Shown here piece after piece: positions 26,705 through 34,803 of a stretch of 64,000 bases of DNA (position 1 is the stretch's first letter; each line of letters opens with the position of its first letter). The DNA is taken from assembly GCA_947460875.1 (NCBI GenBank), contig CANHGR010000002.1, forward strand, positions 62,001 through 126,000, written 5' to 3'. Origin of the DNA: Sphingobacteriaceae bacterium (lineage in GTDB: Bacteria > Bacteroidota > Bacteroidia > Sphingobacteriales > Sphingobacteriaceae). Under the pieces are notes generated by a model. That model did not search any database. It saw only the letters and a program-made list of their open reading frames with translations, and had not been told where the DNA came from. The position numbers were made by a program, and so were the translations under genes.

Positions 26705-28730
26705 ATCGCATGTATTGATAGCCGTTTGCCTTTGCATCGGCCGTTTGTCTTATTCTCAAACAGAGCGGATTCTTATCGTCGAGCAGGTTATAGAATCAAT
26801 AACCGAGAGCACGGAAGAAGATTTTGACTATTCAGAATTATCCGAAAGACTGAATTTTTATTTTCTAAATCCTGCTGATATTAATTCTGTAGGTGAAGAG
26901 CAATTAAAGGAATTTGTTTTTTTATCTCCATTGCATATCCATCGTATTTTAGCCTATCGTGAAAAAAATGGAGCGTTTATAGACTTGCTTGAGTTACAAA
27001 GTATTGACGGGATAGATAAGGAGACAATAATGAACTTGATTCCTTTTGTCAAGATCGGTTCCGTAAATGCTCTTCTCAACACCACCACCGAAGATTTGCT
27101 GGCAAAGGGTCATCATGATCTAATATTGCGTTATGGACAAACCCTTCAGCGACAGCAAGGATTTTTAATTCAGGATACAAGTAAATCAAGATATTTGGGA
27201 TCACCAGAGCGGCTTTTTGTTCGTTACCGTTATCGTTATGGGCAGCATGTATACTTGTCTTTGAATATGGAAAAGGATGCTGGTGAGCAATTTTTTTTAG
27301 GAAAAAAATTAAATGGATTTGATTTCTACTCCGCAAGCCTGTACTTGAGAGATCTGGGCAGATTCAAGAAGATCGTTATTGGCGACTATGCCCTTCAGTT
27401 TGGACAAGGACTTTCTTTATGGTCGGGTTTGGCTTTCGGAAAAGGAGCTGCAATAGCTACAACTACAAAATCGGAGATCGGTCTGCGGCCGTATTCTTCT
27501 TCAAACGAAGCATTGTTTTTTAGGGGTTTTGCAACAACTTGGACCGTTAAGAAGCTAAACATTACACCCTTTGTTTCTTATCGTTTGCTTGATGCAGGTA
27601 TAACTGATTCAGCCGATTTCGAGATCAAGTCGCTAAACCAATCAGGATTTCATCGCACGGCCGGCGAACTGAAAAACAAGGGTAATTTACGGCAAATGGT
27701 TTACGGCTTAAATGTCAAATATAACAAACGGAATTTAAGCATGGGTTTAAGTGCCTATAGAACAGTATTTAATCGTTTTTTTGAGCCCGGAAAAAACATT
27801 TACAATAAATTTAGATTTAGCGGGCTGTCACTATTTAATGGGTCCATATATTTTAACCGTACTTGGCGTAATATTTATTTATTTAATGAGGTGTCCCATA
27901 GCTTTGGCACAGGCATGGCATTATTAAATGGTTTATTGATTAGCCTTTCTCCGCAGGTATCGCTTTCTCTTCTACATCGTAATTACCATCGAGATTACCA
28001 TACTTTTTATAGTCAGGCAATAAGCGAAGGGAGCGGCGCAGCAAATGAAAAAGGGATGTATTCCGGCTTAGTAATCGCACCGTCGCGAAGTTTAGAACTT
28101 GCGGTGTATACCGACATTTTTAAGTTTCCATGGCTAAAATTCCGTGTTGATGCGCCATCAACAGGATTTGAAGGGTTTTCTCAGCTCACATGGTCATTAA
28201 AGAAAGTATTGAAGGCAATTTTAAGGTACAACATTGAACAGAAAGAACAGAATGGTGATGAAGGCATAGTTAGTATTCCTGTTGCAGTTTTCAAACAGAA
28301 TATCAGAGCTGAATTAAGTTATGTCTTGGCTGAGGGGCTCCAAATTCGTCACAGGATCGAAGTTTCAATTCATAAAAAAGGCTCGATTACTGAAGAAGGT
28401 TATCTCATTTATCAAGATTTGTTATACAATCCGATGCAGTCCCGTTTTTCCGGGAACTTCCGATTTGCACTCTTTAGTACAAGCGGGTATAATTCAAGGC
28501 TTTATGCGTACGAAAATGATGTGTTATATGGCTATTCTGTACCGGCTTTGCAAAATAAAGGAATTCGATTTTATTTAAACGGTCGGTGGAATTTGAGGAG
28601 GGGATTGGATGTTTGGATGAAGTACGGTATAACAAAATATACCAATGTCGATGAAATTGGTTCCGGATTAGAACTGATTAGCGGTAATATTAAGTCGGAC
28701 GTAAAAGTACAGTTCCGATTTCAGCTGTGA
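26694..28730 (+). CDS. ComEA-like helix-hairpin-helix protein with outer-membrane barrel
   Basis: A 678-residue exported protein. After a signal peptide ending at SYSQ and a helical segment, residues 59-121 form paired helix-hairpin-helix units: NPADINSVGEEQLKEF, then ILAYREKNGAFIDLLELQSI and GIDKETIMNLIPFVKIG. This is the pattern of the DNA receptor ComEA (NINTA...L..L.GIG...A..I...R...G.F). The remaining 550 residues alternate like amphipathic beta-strands and end FRFQL, as in outer-membrane barrels. The HhH could bind DNA at the periplasmic face. It sits between the PorV/PorQ-like gene (11-base overlap) and comEC (TGATG overlap). DNA binding is inferred. Confidence 0.75.
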   Translation: MSFRSHVLIAVCLCIGRLSYSQTERILIVEQVIESITESTEEDFDYSELSERLNFYFLNPADINSVGEEQLKEFVFLSPLHIHRILAYREKNGAFIDLLELQSIDGIDKETIMNLIPFVKIGSVNALLNTTTEDLLAKGHHDLILRYGQTLQRQQGFLIQDTSKSRYLGSPERLFVRYRYRYGQHVYLSLNMEKDAGEQFFLGKKLNGFDFYSASLYLRDLGRFKKIVIGDYALQFGQGLSLWSGLAFGKGAAIATTTKSEIGLRPYSSSNEALFFRGFATTWTVKKLNITPFVSYRLLDAGITDSADFEIKSLNQSGFHRTAGELKNKGNLRQMVYGLNVKYNKRNLSMGLSAYRTVFNRFFEPGKNIYNKFRFSGLSLFNGSIYFNRTWRNIYLFNEVSHSFGTGMALLNGLLISLSPQVSLSLLHRNYHRDYHTFYSQAISEGSGAANEKGMYSGLVIAPSRSLELAVYTDIFKFPWLKFRVDAPSTGFEGFSQLTWSLKKVLKAILRYNIEQKEQNGDEGIVSIPVAVFKQNIRAELSYVLAEGLQIRHRIEVSIHKKGSITEEGYLIYQDLLYNPMQSRFSGNFRFALFSTSGYNSRLYAYENDVLYGYSVPALQNKGIRFYLNGRWNLRRGLDVWMKYGITKYTNVDEIGSGLELISGNIKSDVKVQFRFQL

Positions 28731-30835
28731 TGGAAAAAGTACAGTTAGGTAATATTCCCTTTGTTCGTATGTTAATACCGCTCATGTTAGGAATATACGG
28801 TGCATCTATTTATACGCCCTCAGAACAACAATTTTCTATATATTCTTCGGGGTCAATCGTCCTGTTTATACTGACGCTATTATATATAGCTTTTTTTAAA
28901 CGAAATACAAATATTCGTTCGGCCTGGTTAATGGGCTTGCTAATAAGTTCGGTTGTATTTTTGGGAACTTATTTACTTACAGCCTATAAGTCTCAATTTG
29001 TATTAAGAGACCATTTCAGTCAAAAGAAATTTGAAATCCTTGCCGTTGTCATTAGAACAGAGCCCAAAAAATCAGGAAGTGTCGTACGCTTTGAAGCGGA
29101 TGTGCTGCAAGGCTATAAGAGCCCTAAATTTTACGCAGCTAGCGGTAGGCTATTGATCGCATTGCAAACCGATTCTTTAAAGAAGTACAGTTATGGTGAT
29201 CTTCTATTTATTTCAGCAGATTACTCGGAAGTGGAGCCTCCCTTCAATCCTAATGAGTTTGATTATAAGGCATATTTAGCGAATCACGAAGTTTATCATC
29301 AGATATTTCTTACAGAAAGCAAGCTGAGGTTGATTAAACATGATCAGGGAAATCTGCTGATTGCCAAGGCGCATAAGCTACGTGAGGTTTTAGTAAGCAA
29401 GCTTGAGCAATATATTGATAATCGGGATGCAAGTTCGCTTGCATCTACTTTGATCTTAGGTTATCGAGCCGATCTAAGCAAAGATGTTATCGACGCCTAT
29501 TCAAAAACCGGAACGATGCATGTATTGTCCGTCTCTGGGATGCATGTGGGGATAGTCTTTGTCGTAATGATTTTTCTCTTCAAAATTATGGATAGAAGTA
29601 AGAAACTGCGGTTAATCCGTGCAGCGCTTATGATTGCGCTAATCTGGTTTTACGCAGGTATTACCGGATTTTCGGCAGCGGTCTGTCGTGCAGCGCTCAT
29701 GATCAGCTTTGTAGTTATTGGTAAAGCACTGAATCGAAATCAGAATACGTACAATATAATCGCTATATCGGCTGTATTTCTCCTTATTTATGATCCGTTT
29801 CTGTTATTTGATGTCGGTTTCCAACTTTCGTATCTCGCGGTGCTAGGTCTGGTTTATCTATATCCGAAGATTTATAACCTATTTATTATAAAAAGTTGGC
29901 TTGGCGACAAATTGTGGAGCTATATGGCACTTTCTACCGCCGCCCAGATTGCGACTTTTCCACTCAGCGTTTATTATTTTCATCAGTTCCCCGTTTATTT
30001 TCTGATCAGCAATTTGTTGATCGTTTTACCGGTAACTATAATCATGTACGCGGGCCTGGTATTTCTTTTCATCCCTTGGGGTTTTTTACTGAAACCTCTG
30101 GGCTGGCTTTTGACCAAAAGTATTGTTTTAACTAATCAAGGACTATTTTGCATCGAAGAATTGCCGTCTGCGAGTATACACGGTATTTGGATAAGTGCTC
30201 AGTCAAGTATATTGATTTATGTCTTAATTGTGCTAATTGTATTTACATTTCATTATAAAAGAAAAAGCTATTTGTACCTAACTCTAGCTACAGTTGGCTT
30301 CCTTCTCGCATCCTACTCATTTGCAGAAATTAATCGCCAACGCCAGCATAAAGTAATTTTTTACAGCCTACGAAAGAATTCGGCGATTGGCTTTTTTAAT
30401 GGGGAAAAGGCTTGGATTCTAACCGACTTGTCTGCTTCCGACAAAGCGTTTACATATTCTATCAAACCTTCGATCGAATTTTCTCGGCTCAACGATTTTG
30501 AATTAGTTCAAACTGCCGCTTCATTTTCTCGCGAAAGTCTATTTATTCGGCCTAATTTTATTCAGTTTCGCGATTGGACATTGCTGATTTGGGATAAAAA
30601 ATTTGACCGAAGAACGTTTTCAAAGAATATTTCTGTTGATGCGGTTCTACTGAGGGAGAATCCAGAAATTGACATTAGCGATCTGAGACGTATGGTTGAT
30701 TTTAAAATTTTGCTAGTAGACGCAAATAATGCAGATGACCATATTGAAAAGTGGAATGAGCAGGCAGTGAAGGTGGCGACAAATTATCATGTTCTAAAAA
30801 GAAATAACGCATATCTTGTAATCTTTAACGACTAA
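28730..30835 (+). CDS. comEC: ComEC/Rec2 family DNA-uptake channel
   Basis: An inner-membrane channel that moves single-stranded DNA into the cytosol during natural transformation. The N-terminal soluble DUF4131 region is flanked by membrane helices. The competence domain has the signature GTMHVLSVSGMHVGIVF followed by AAVCRAALM and many helices (total about ten). The C-terminal part (about 560-701) replaces the usual metallo-beta-lactamase domain and shows no HxHxDH motif, as commonly seen in Bacteroidota. I choose ATG 28730, which overlaps the upstream TGA; a GTG one codon earlier is also possible. 701 residues. Confidence 0.9.
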   Translation: MEKVQLGNIPFVRMLIPLMLGIYGASIYTPSEQQFSIYSSGSIVLFILTLLYIAFFKRNTNIRSAWLMGLLISSVVFLGTYLLTAYKSQFVLRDHFSQKKFEILAVVIRTEPKKSGSVVRFEADVLQGYKSPKFYAASGRLLIALQTDSLKKYSYGDLLFISADYSEVEPPFNPNEFDYKAYLANHEVYHQIFLTESKLRLIKHDQGNLLIAKAHKLREVLVSKLEQYIDNRDASSLASTLILGYRADLSKDVIDAYSKTGTMHVLSVSGMHVGIVFVVMIFLFKIMDRSKKLRLIRAALMIALIWFYAGITGFSAAVCRAALMISFVVIGKALNRNQNTYNIIAISAVFLLIYDPFLLFDVGFQLSYLAVLGLVYLYPKIYNLFIIKSWLGDKLWSYMALSTAAQIATFPLSVYYFHQFPVYFLISNLLIVLPVTIIMYAGLVFLFIPWGFLLKPLGWLLTKSIVLTNQGLFCIEELPSASIHGIWISAQSSILIYVLIVLIVFTFHYKRKSYLYLTLATVGFLLASYSFAEINRQRQHKVIFYSLRKNSAIGFFNGEKAWILTDLSASDKAFTYSIKPSIEFSRLNDFELVQTAASFSRESLFIRPNFIQFRDWTLLIWDKKFDRRTFSKNISVDAVLLRENPEIDISDLRRMVDFKILLVDANNADDHIEKWNEQAVKVATNYHVLKRNNAYLVIFND

Positions 30836-31219
30836 CTCCAGTCAAACTTTCATAATAATAGTAAGCGCAGGTGCCGCCGGAGCTAATCACTTTAAATTTA
30901 CTCGCTACCATCCGTGTTACCCGAATCTTCGATATCACTGTTTCGAGACGATTTTCCGCTGTCAATATTTTGATAATGAGCCATGTCTTCATCAGTTTAT
31001 ACCTCGTCTTTCTCATCTTTATTCAAGTTTTTATTGCCTTTGCTATTTTCCGGAGTCAATTTTTTGAGCAGTAGATTCTTGGCTCTGAGTAGTTATTTTT
31101 TTATCTTTTGGAATCTTTTTCATACTATCGATTTGTTTATTTAGACAACGTAGTATCTGTTTTATTGTTTAAGATCGTAGTTGTTTTGTATTTGTTAAAA
31201 AATTGCCTAAGCTAGCTAT
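30836..31219. other. Intergenic region after comEC
   Basis: Contains the degraded small gene described at 30898-31123. No other feature is seen; the last 90 bases before the pentapeptide gene are AT-rich spacer without a clear promoter. Confidence 0.4.
30898..31123 (-). pseudogene. Broken small hydrophilic protein gene
   Basis: On the minus strand an ATG at 31123 opens MKKIPKDKKITTQSQEST, ending early at a stop after DSGK. Slipping one base in the AAAA run continues NSKGNKNLNKDEKDEV, then a TAA, then in the same frame TDEDMAHYQNIDSGKSS and NSDIEDSGNTDGSE to the stop at 30898. The whole reads as one acidic, Lys/Glu/Asp-rich protein of about 75 residues broken by one frameshift and one stop. 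Short charged proteins of this style are common in Sphingobacteriaceae; no function is known to me. It could also be chance. Confidence 0.35.
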
Positions 31220-31792
31220 ATGGATAGAGGGTTTATTGAAGACCAGACCTTTGAAAAAATTAAATTTTCTGAAAAAAGCTTCCCAATAGGGAATTATGAA
31301 AACTGTGTTTTTTCTAATTGCGACTTTTTTAATACTGATATTTCTAACTTTAATTTCACGGAGTGTGAATTCAAATCATGCAATTTAAGTTCCGCTAAGT
31401 TTGAGAAAACTGCCTTTAGAGATATAATTTTTGTTGATTGTAAAATGTTGGGCCTGCGTTTTGAAAATTGCAATGAGTTTTTATTTGAGGTTAATTTTCG
31501 AAACTGCAATCTTAATTTTTCTTCGTTCTATCGTCGAAAGCTAAAAAAGACAAAATTCATTTCTTGTTCCCTTCAAGAAGTTGATTTTACAGAATCGGAT
31601 CTTTCTGAATCTCTGTTTGAAAATTGTGACCTTCTAAGCTCGGTTTTTGAAAATACTGTCCTTGAAAAAGTAGATTTCAGAACGTCGTATAATTATAATA
31701 TTGACCCCCAGGCAAATCGTATCCGGAAAGCAAAATTTTCGATTAAAGGGGTAGCCGGCCTTTTAAATCAATTCGATATCGAAATAGAATAA
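31220..31792 (+). CDS. Pentapeptide-repeat protein
   Basis: A 190-residue protein made of A(D/N)LXX-like repeats, seen as recurring F-x-N/S-C-x-F units (ENCVFSNCDFFNTDISNF, ECEFKSCNLSSAKFEKTAF, ENCDLLSSVFENTVLEKVDF). Such proteins fold as a right-handed quadrilateral beta-helix that can mimic DNA. Qnr-type members protect gyrase from quinolones, and the C-terminal end (DPQANRIRKAKFSIKGVAGLLNQFDIEIE) has a Qnr-like layout. Sequence alone does not show gyrase binding. No signal peptide, so cytosolic. It stands alone between two degraded genes. Confidence 0.85.
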   Translation: MDRGFIEDQTFEKIKFSEKSFPIGNYENCVFSNCDFFNTDISNFNFTECEFKSCNLSSAKFEKTAFRDIIFVDCKMLGLRFENCNEFLFEVNFRNCNLNFSSFYRRKLKKTKFISCSLQEVDFTESDLSESLFENCDLLSSVFENTVLEKVDFRTSYNYNIDPQANRIRKAKFSIKGVAGLLNQFDIEIE

Positions 31793-32269
31793 AGTATTGA
31801 TGGCCGCCTATTAAGCATGATCCGCATTTTTACATTGGTGTACATATTTCAATCAAAAAGCCGTCTATGTCTTTTATATAGATAGGCAACAACTTGTCCC
31901 CAGGGCTTTGTCTTTGCTGCTGCTATCGCGATAGCACCGGCTTTTAATGTGTTGTAGGGTTCTTCAACATTGTCTGTAGAAGGCAATTTCAATTGCGAAT
32001 GACTTGTTGTTAGACATGCTTTCGATAAATCCTTTAGGAAAGTTCGCCCTGGCCATATCGAGAGAAGCGAAAGATCATGTTGTATCACCTGTAATAAATT
32101 CGCCGTAATCATCGCTGGGAGCGATAAACGTTCGTTGAAATTCAAAAGGCCTTTTCGTAGAAATTGAGCGTTTTAGGAACGCTTTTCATGGATAAAATGG
32201 TATAAGCAAATAGTATTATGGTTTTAACCTGAAGGTTTAATGCAACAACAAATAAGTTAAACACGATGA
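31793..32269. other. Intergenic region holding a VOC-family remnant
   Basis: Apart from the glyoxalase-like pseudogene at 31830-32210, nothing is seen. A continuous minus-strand frame (31849-32145) is a shifted frame of that remnant, not a gene. Confidence 0.5.
31830..32210 (-). pseudogene. VOC (glyoxalase/bleomycin-resistance) family pseudogene
   Basis: Read in three frames, the minus strand gives the segments FAYTIL..SVPKTLNFYEKAF, then RTFIAPSDDYGEFITGDTT, SFASLDMARANFPKGFIE, NNKSFAIEIAF, TDNVEEPYNTLKAGA, AKTKPWGQVVAYL, and finally KDIDGFLIEICTPM with a stop at 31830. Together these are a full-length VOC protein (FYxKxFGF...GDTTLSF...KPWGQxVAYxKDxDGFLIEIxTP) broken by at least four frameshifts or internal stops. 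The expected start codon is also lost (ATA). It is clearly dead and points to recent decay in this patch. Confidence 0.8.
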
Positions 32270-33514
32270 CTAAACTAGATATTCAAACAAGGTCTGATCT
32301 CCATTTAAAGGCTTATAGTCAAACTTCAAGTCGTCCATTCTCTTTAATAGTTTAGGATAATCTTCAACATGTTTTAACTCTATGCCAACTAGTGCTGGTC
32401 CGCGTTCGCGTTGCGTTTTTTTGATAAATTCAAATCGAGTAATATCGTCATCCGGCCCTAACACATCATTTACAAACATCTTTAGGCCTCCGGGACGTTG
32501 TGGGAATCTGATTATAAAATAGTGCTTAAGTCCTTCATAAAGCAGAGAAAGCTCCTTAATTTCCTGCATCCGCTCGATGTCGTTATTGCCGCCGCTAATA
32601 ATACAAACAATCTTTTTAGCTTTTATTTGATCTGCAACAAGGTCTAAAGCAGCGACAGAGAGCGCCCCGGCAGGTTCAGCAACGATTGCATCTTCATTAT
32701 AAAGTGTCAGTATTGAGGTACACACTTTTCCTTCCGGGACGAGCAGCATCAAATTAAGTACGGCCTTGCACATTGGGAAGGTTAGGGTGCCTGCGCGACG
32801 TACAGCGGCACCGTCAACAAACTGATTAATGTGATCAAGCGTAACAGGCTGATCTGCTTCCAGCGCTTTAACCATTGATGGCGCGCCCTCCGGTTCCACG
32901 CCAATTATTTCAATTGCCGGGTTAATTGATTTTAAGTAATGGCCAACTCCTGCAAGTAAACCACCTCCACCAACAGGCAAGATTACTGTATCGACATCCG
33001 GTATTTCTTCGAGTATCTCAACGCCCACAGTCCCTTGTCCTTCAATGACGCTATAATCATCAAAAGGAGGGATGAAAGTCATTCCATTCGTTTCGGCATA
33101 GGCGAGAGCCTCTTTTAAACAATCATCAACAGTATCGCCAGTCAGGATAATTTTGATTTTTCCAGCACCAAACATTTCAGTCTGCCTAACCTTTTGCCTT
33201 GGAGTAATTACCGGCATAAAGATCACGCCTAGCGTGTCTAGTTTTTGGCAGGTGTATGCTACGCCTTGGGCGTGATTGCCGGCGCTGGCACAAACTACGC
33301 CATTAGCTAATTTCTCGGCATTTAATTGGCTAATCATGTTGTAGGCACCGCGGAGTTTATACGAGCGAACTAATTGTTGATCCTCCCTTTTTAGATATAT
33401 TTCGGCACCGTATTTTTCAGATAAATTTTTATTGTAGTTGAGAGGAGTCCGTTTAATGATATCCTGTAAGCGCCGGGAAGCGGCTAATGAATTTAATTTC
33501 ACGTCAGGAATCAT
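32270..33514 (-). CDS. ilvA: Threonine ammonia-lyase (threonine dehydratase)
   Basis: PLP enzyme converting threonine to 2-oxobutyrate, the first committed step to isoleucine. The PLP lysine is Lys53 in SYKLRGAYNM. SAGNHAQGVA, the glycine loop PVGGGGLLAGVG and SGGNND are conserved. The C-terminal portion (KHYFIIRFPQRPGGLKMFVNDVLGP onward) is a single ACT-like regulatory module, as in the shorter 400-residue enzymes, so feedback control by isoleucine is possible. Last gene of the ilv-leu cluster, preceded by a perfect 14-bp hairpin. Confidence 0.95.
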   Translation of the reverse strand: MIPDVKLNSLAASRRLQDIIKRTPLNYNKNLSEKYGAEIYLKREDQQLVRSYKLRGAYNMISQLNAEKLANGVVCASAGNHAQGVAYTCQKLDTLGVIFMPVITPRQKVRQTEMFGAGKIKIILTGDTVDDCLKEALAYAETNGMTFIPPFDDYSVIEGQGTVGVEILEEIPDVDTVILPVGGGGLLAGVGHYLKSINPAIEIIGVEPEGAPSMVKALEADQPVTLDHINQFVDGAAVRRAGTLTFPMCKAVLNLMLLVPEGKVCTSILTLYNEDAIVAEPAGALSVAALDLVADQIKAKKIVCIISGGNNDIERMQEIKELSLLYEGLKHYFIIRFPQRPGGLKMFVNDVLGPDDDITRFEFIKKTQRERGPALVGIELKHVEDYPKLLKRMDDLKFDYKPLNGDQTLFEYLV

Positions 33515-33526
33515 AGTTGTTTTTAG

Positions 33527-33560
33527 TAGAGATCCGATGAATTAAGTCATCGGATCTCTA
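33527..33560 (-). other. Perfect 14-bp stem-loop between leuB and ilvA
   Basis: TAGAGATCCGATGA (33527-33540), a six-base loop, and TCATCGGATCTCTA (33547-33560) are exact reverse complements. No T-run follows on the minus strand, so it is not a classical terminator. It sits 13 bases before the ilvA ATG, close enough to affect ribosome access or to act as an RNA processing or stability element. Confidence 0.7.
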
Positions 33561-33565
33561 AGCTA

Positions 33566-34624
33566 TTAAATATTCTTTGCCAGCCAATCGCCAACTTCGC
33601 TTGTTTTATACGCTTTTTTATCTCCAGACAAATCTTCTGTGACAATACCTTCAGCCAATGATTGGTTGACAACATTTCTAATCACTTCCGCTTCTTCTTT
33701 AAGCCCAAAAGCATCTTCAAACATCATTGCTGCAGAAAGGACTGTTGCTAGTGGATTAGCGATGTCTTTTCCGGCGGCCTGAGGATACGAACCATGAATT
33801 GGTTCAAAAAGGGAAGTATGCAGGCCGATGGAAGATGAAGGCATTAATCCCATAGATCCTGAAATAACAGAAGCCTCATCCGTTAAAATATCGCCGAAAA
33901 GATTTTCCGTAATAATTACATCGTATGAATTGGGCCACTGCACCAAACGCATCGCAACAGCATCGACAAACTCATAACTAACTGTAACTTCCGGATAATC
34001 TTTCTCCATGTTCTGTACAGTTTCTCTCCAAAGACGCGAAGTTTCTAATACGTTAGCTTTATCTACACAACATAATTTCTTACTACGACTCATAGCCATC
34101 TCAAAGCCTAGTTTAGCAAGGCGTTGAACTTCAGATCTTGTATAAACACAAGTATCAAAGGCGGTATTTCCGTCATCTCTGCGCCCTCTTTCGCCAAAAT
34201 AAATTCCTCCGGTAAGCTCGCGTAAAATAATAAGGTCTGTGCCTTCGATACGCTCTCTTTTTAATGGAGAATTGTCTATTAGCGACGGAAAAGTAAATGT
34301 AGGACGAACATTGGCAAACAATCCCAATTTCTGGCGCATCTTTAATAGCCCTTGCTCAGGTCGTACTTTTGCTTTCGGATCATTATCGAACCTTGGATGA
34401 CCGATGGCTCCAAACAAGACAGCATCGGCTGCCATACAAATTTCATGAGTAGCGTCAGGATAGGGTTCGCCAACAGCATCAATGGCGCAGGCACCGGTTA
34501 ATGCCTCCGTCCAACTAATCTCATGATTAAATTTCTTTGCTACCGCATTAACTACTTTCACCGCCTGATTAATTACTTCAGGTCCTATTCCGTCTCCGGC
34601 CAAAAGGGCAATTTTGAATTTCAT
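33566..34624 (-). CDS. leuB: 3-isopropylmalate dehydrogenase
   Basis: NAD-dependent oxidative decarboxylation of 3-isopropylmalate to 2-oxoisocaproate in leucine synthesis. Signatures are LLAGDGIGPEVINQAV, the LRxxxxLxxNxRP-like LLKMRQKLGLFANVRPTF, RELTGGIYFGERG, and DVIITENLFGDILTDEASVISGSMGLMPSSSIG with the catalytic Asp residues, then EPIHGSYPQAAGKDIANP. 352 residues, full length. It lies 179 bases downstream of the LeuA-like gene, in the same direction. Confidence 0.96.
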   Translation of the reverse strand: MKFKIALLAGDGIGPEVINQAVKVVNAVAKKFNHEISWTEALTGACAIDAVGEPYPDATHEICMAADAVLFGAIGHPRFDNDPKAKVRPEQGLLKMRQKLGLFANVRPTFTFPSLIDNSPLKRERIEGTDLIILRELTGGIYFGERGRRDDGNTAFDTCVYTRSEVQRLAKLGFEMAMSRSKKLCCVDKANVLETSRLWRETVQNMEKDYPEVTVSYEFVDAVAMRLVQWPNSYDVIITENLFGDILTDEASVISGSMGLMPSSSIGLHTSLFEPIHGSYPQAAGKDIANPLATVLSAAMMFEDAFGLKEEAEVIRNVVNQSLAEGIVTEDLSGDKKAYKTSEVGDWLAKNI

Positions 34625-34803
34625 TTGTTTGTATTTGTAGGTATTAAGTTATGGGTTATATATTAGAAGTACTAGTGCTAAATTCCAGGGTATAAGTTAT
34701 ACACAATTGTTAAAGTTTTATGAGTAAGCTTGTAACTTAGGGCTGAATGCAAATTATAAACAATTTAGCACTTTTCAGTTTGCTGCTCACGTAAAGCGCC
34801 TGC

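Noticed and set aside
30825-31016. Minus-strand open frame of 63 codons overlapping the end of comEC
   Set aside because: It is a shifted reading of the small broken gene; composition is unlike a protein and it overlaps a real gene.
31849-32145. Minus-strand open frame of 98 codons
   Set aside because: It is a shifted frame of the VOC pseudogene; the correct segments lie in neighbouring frames.
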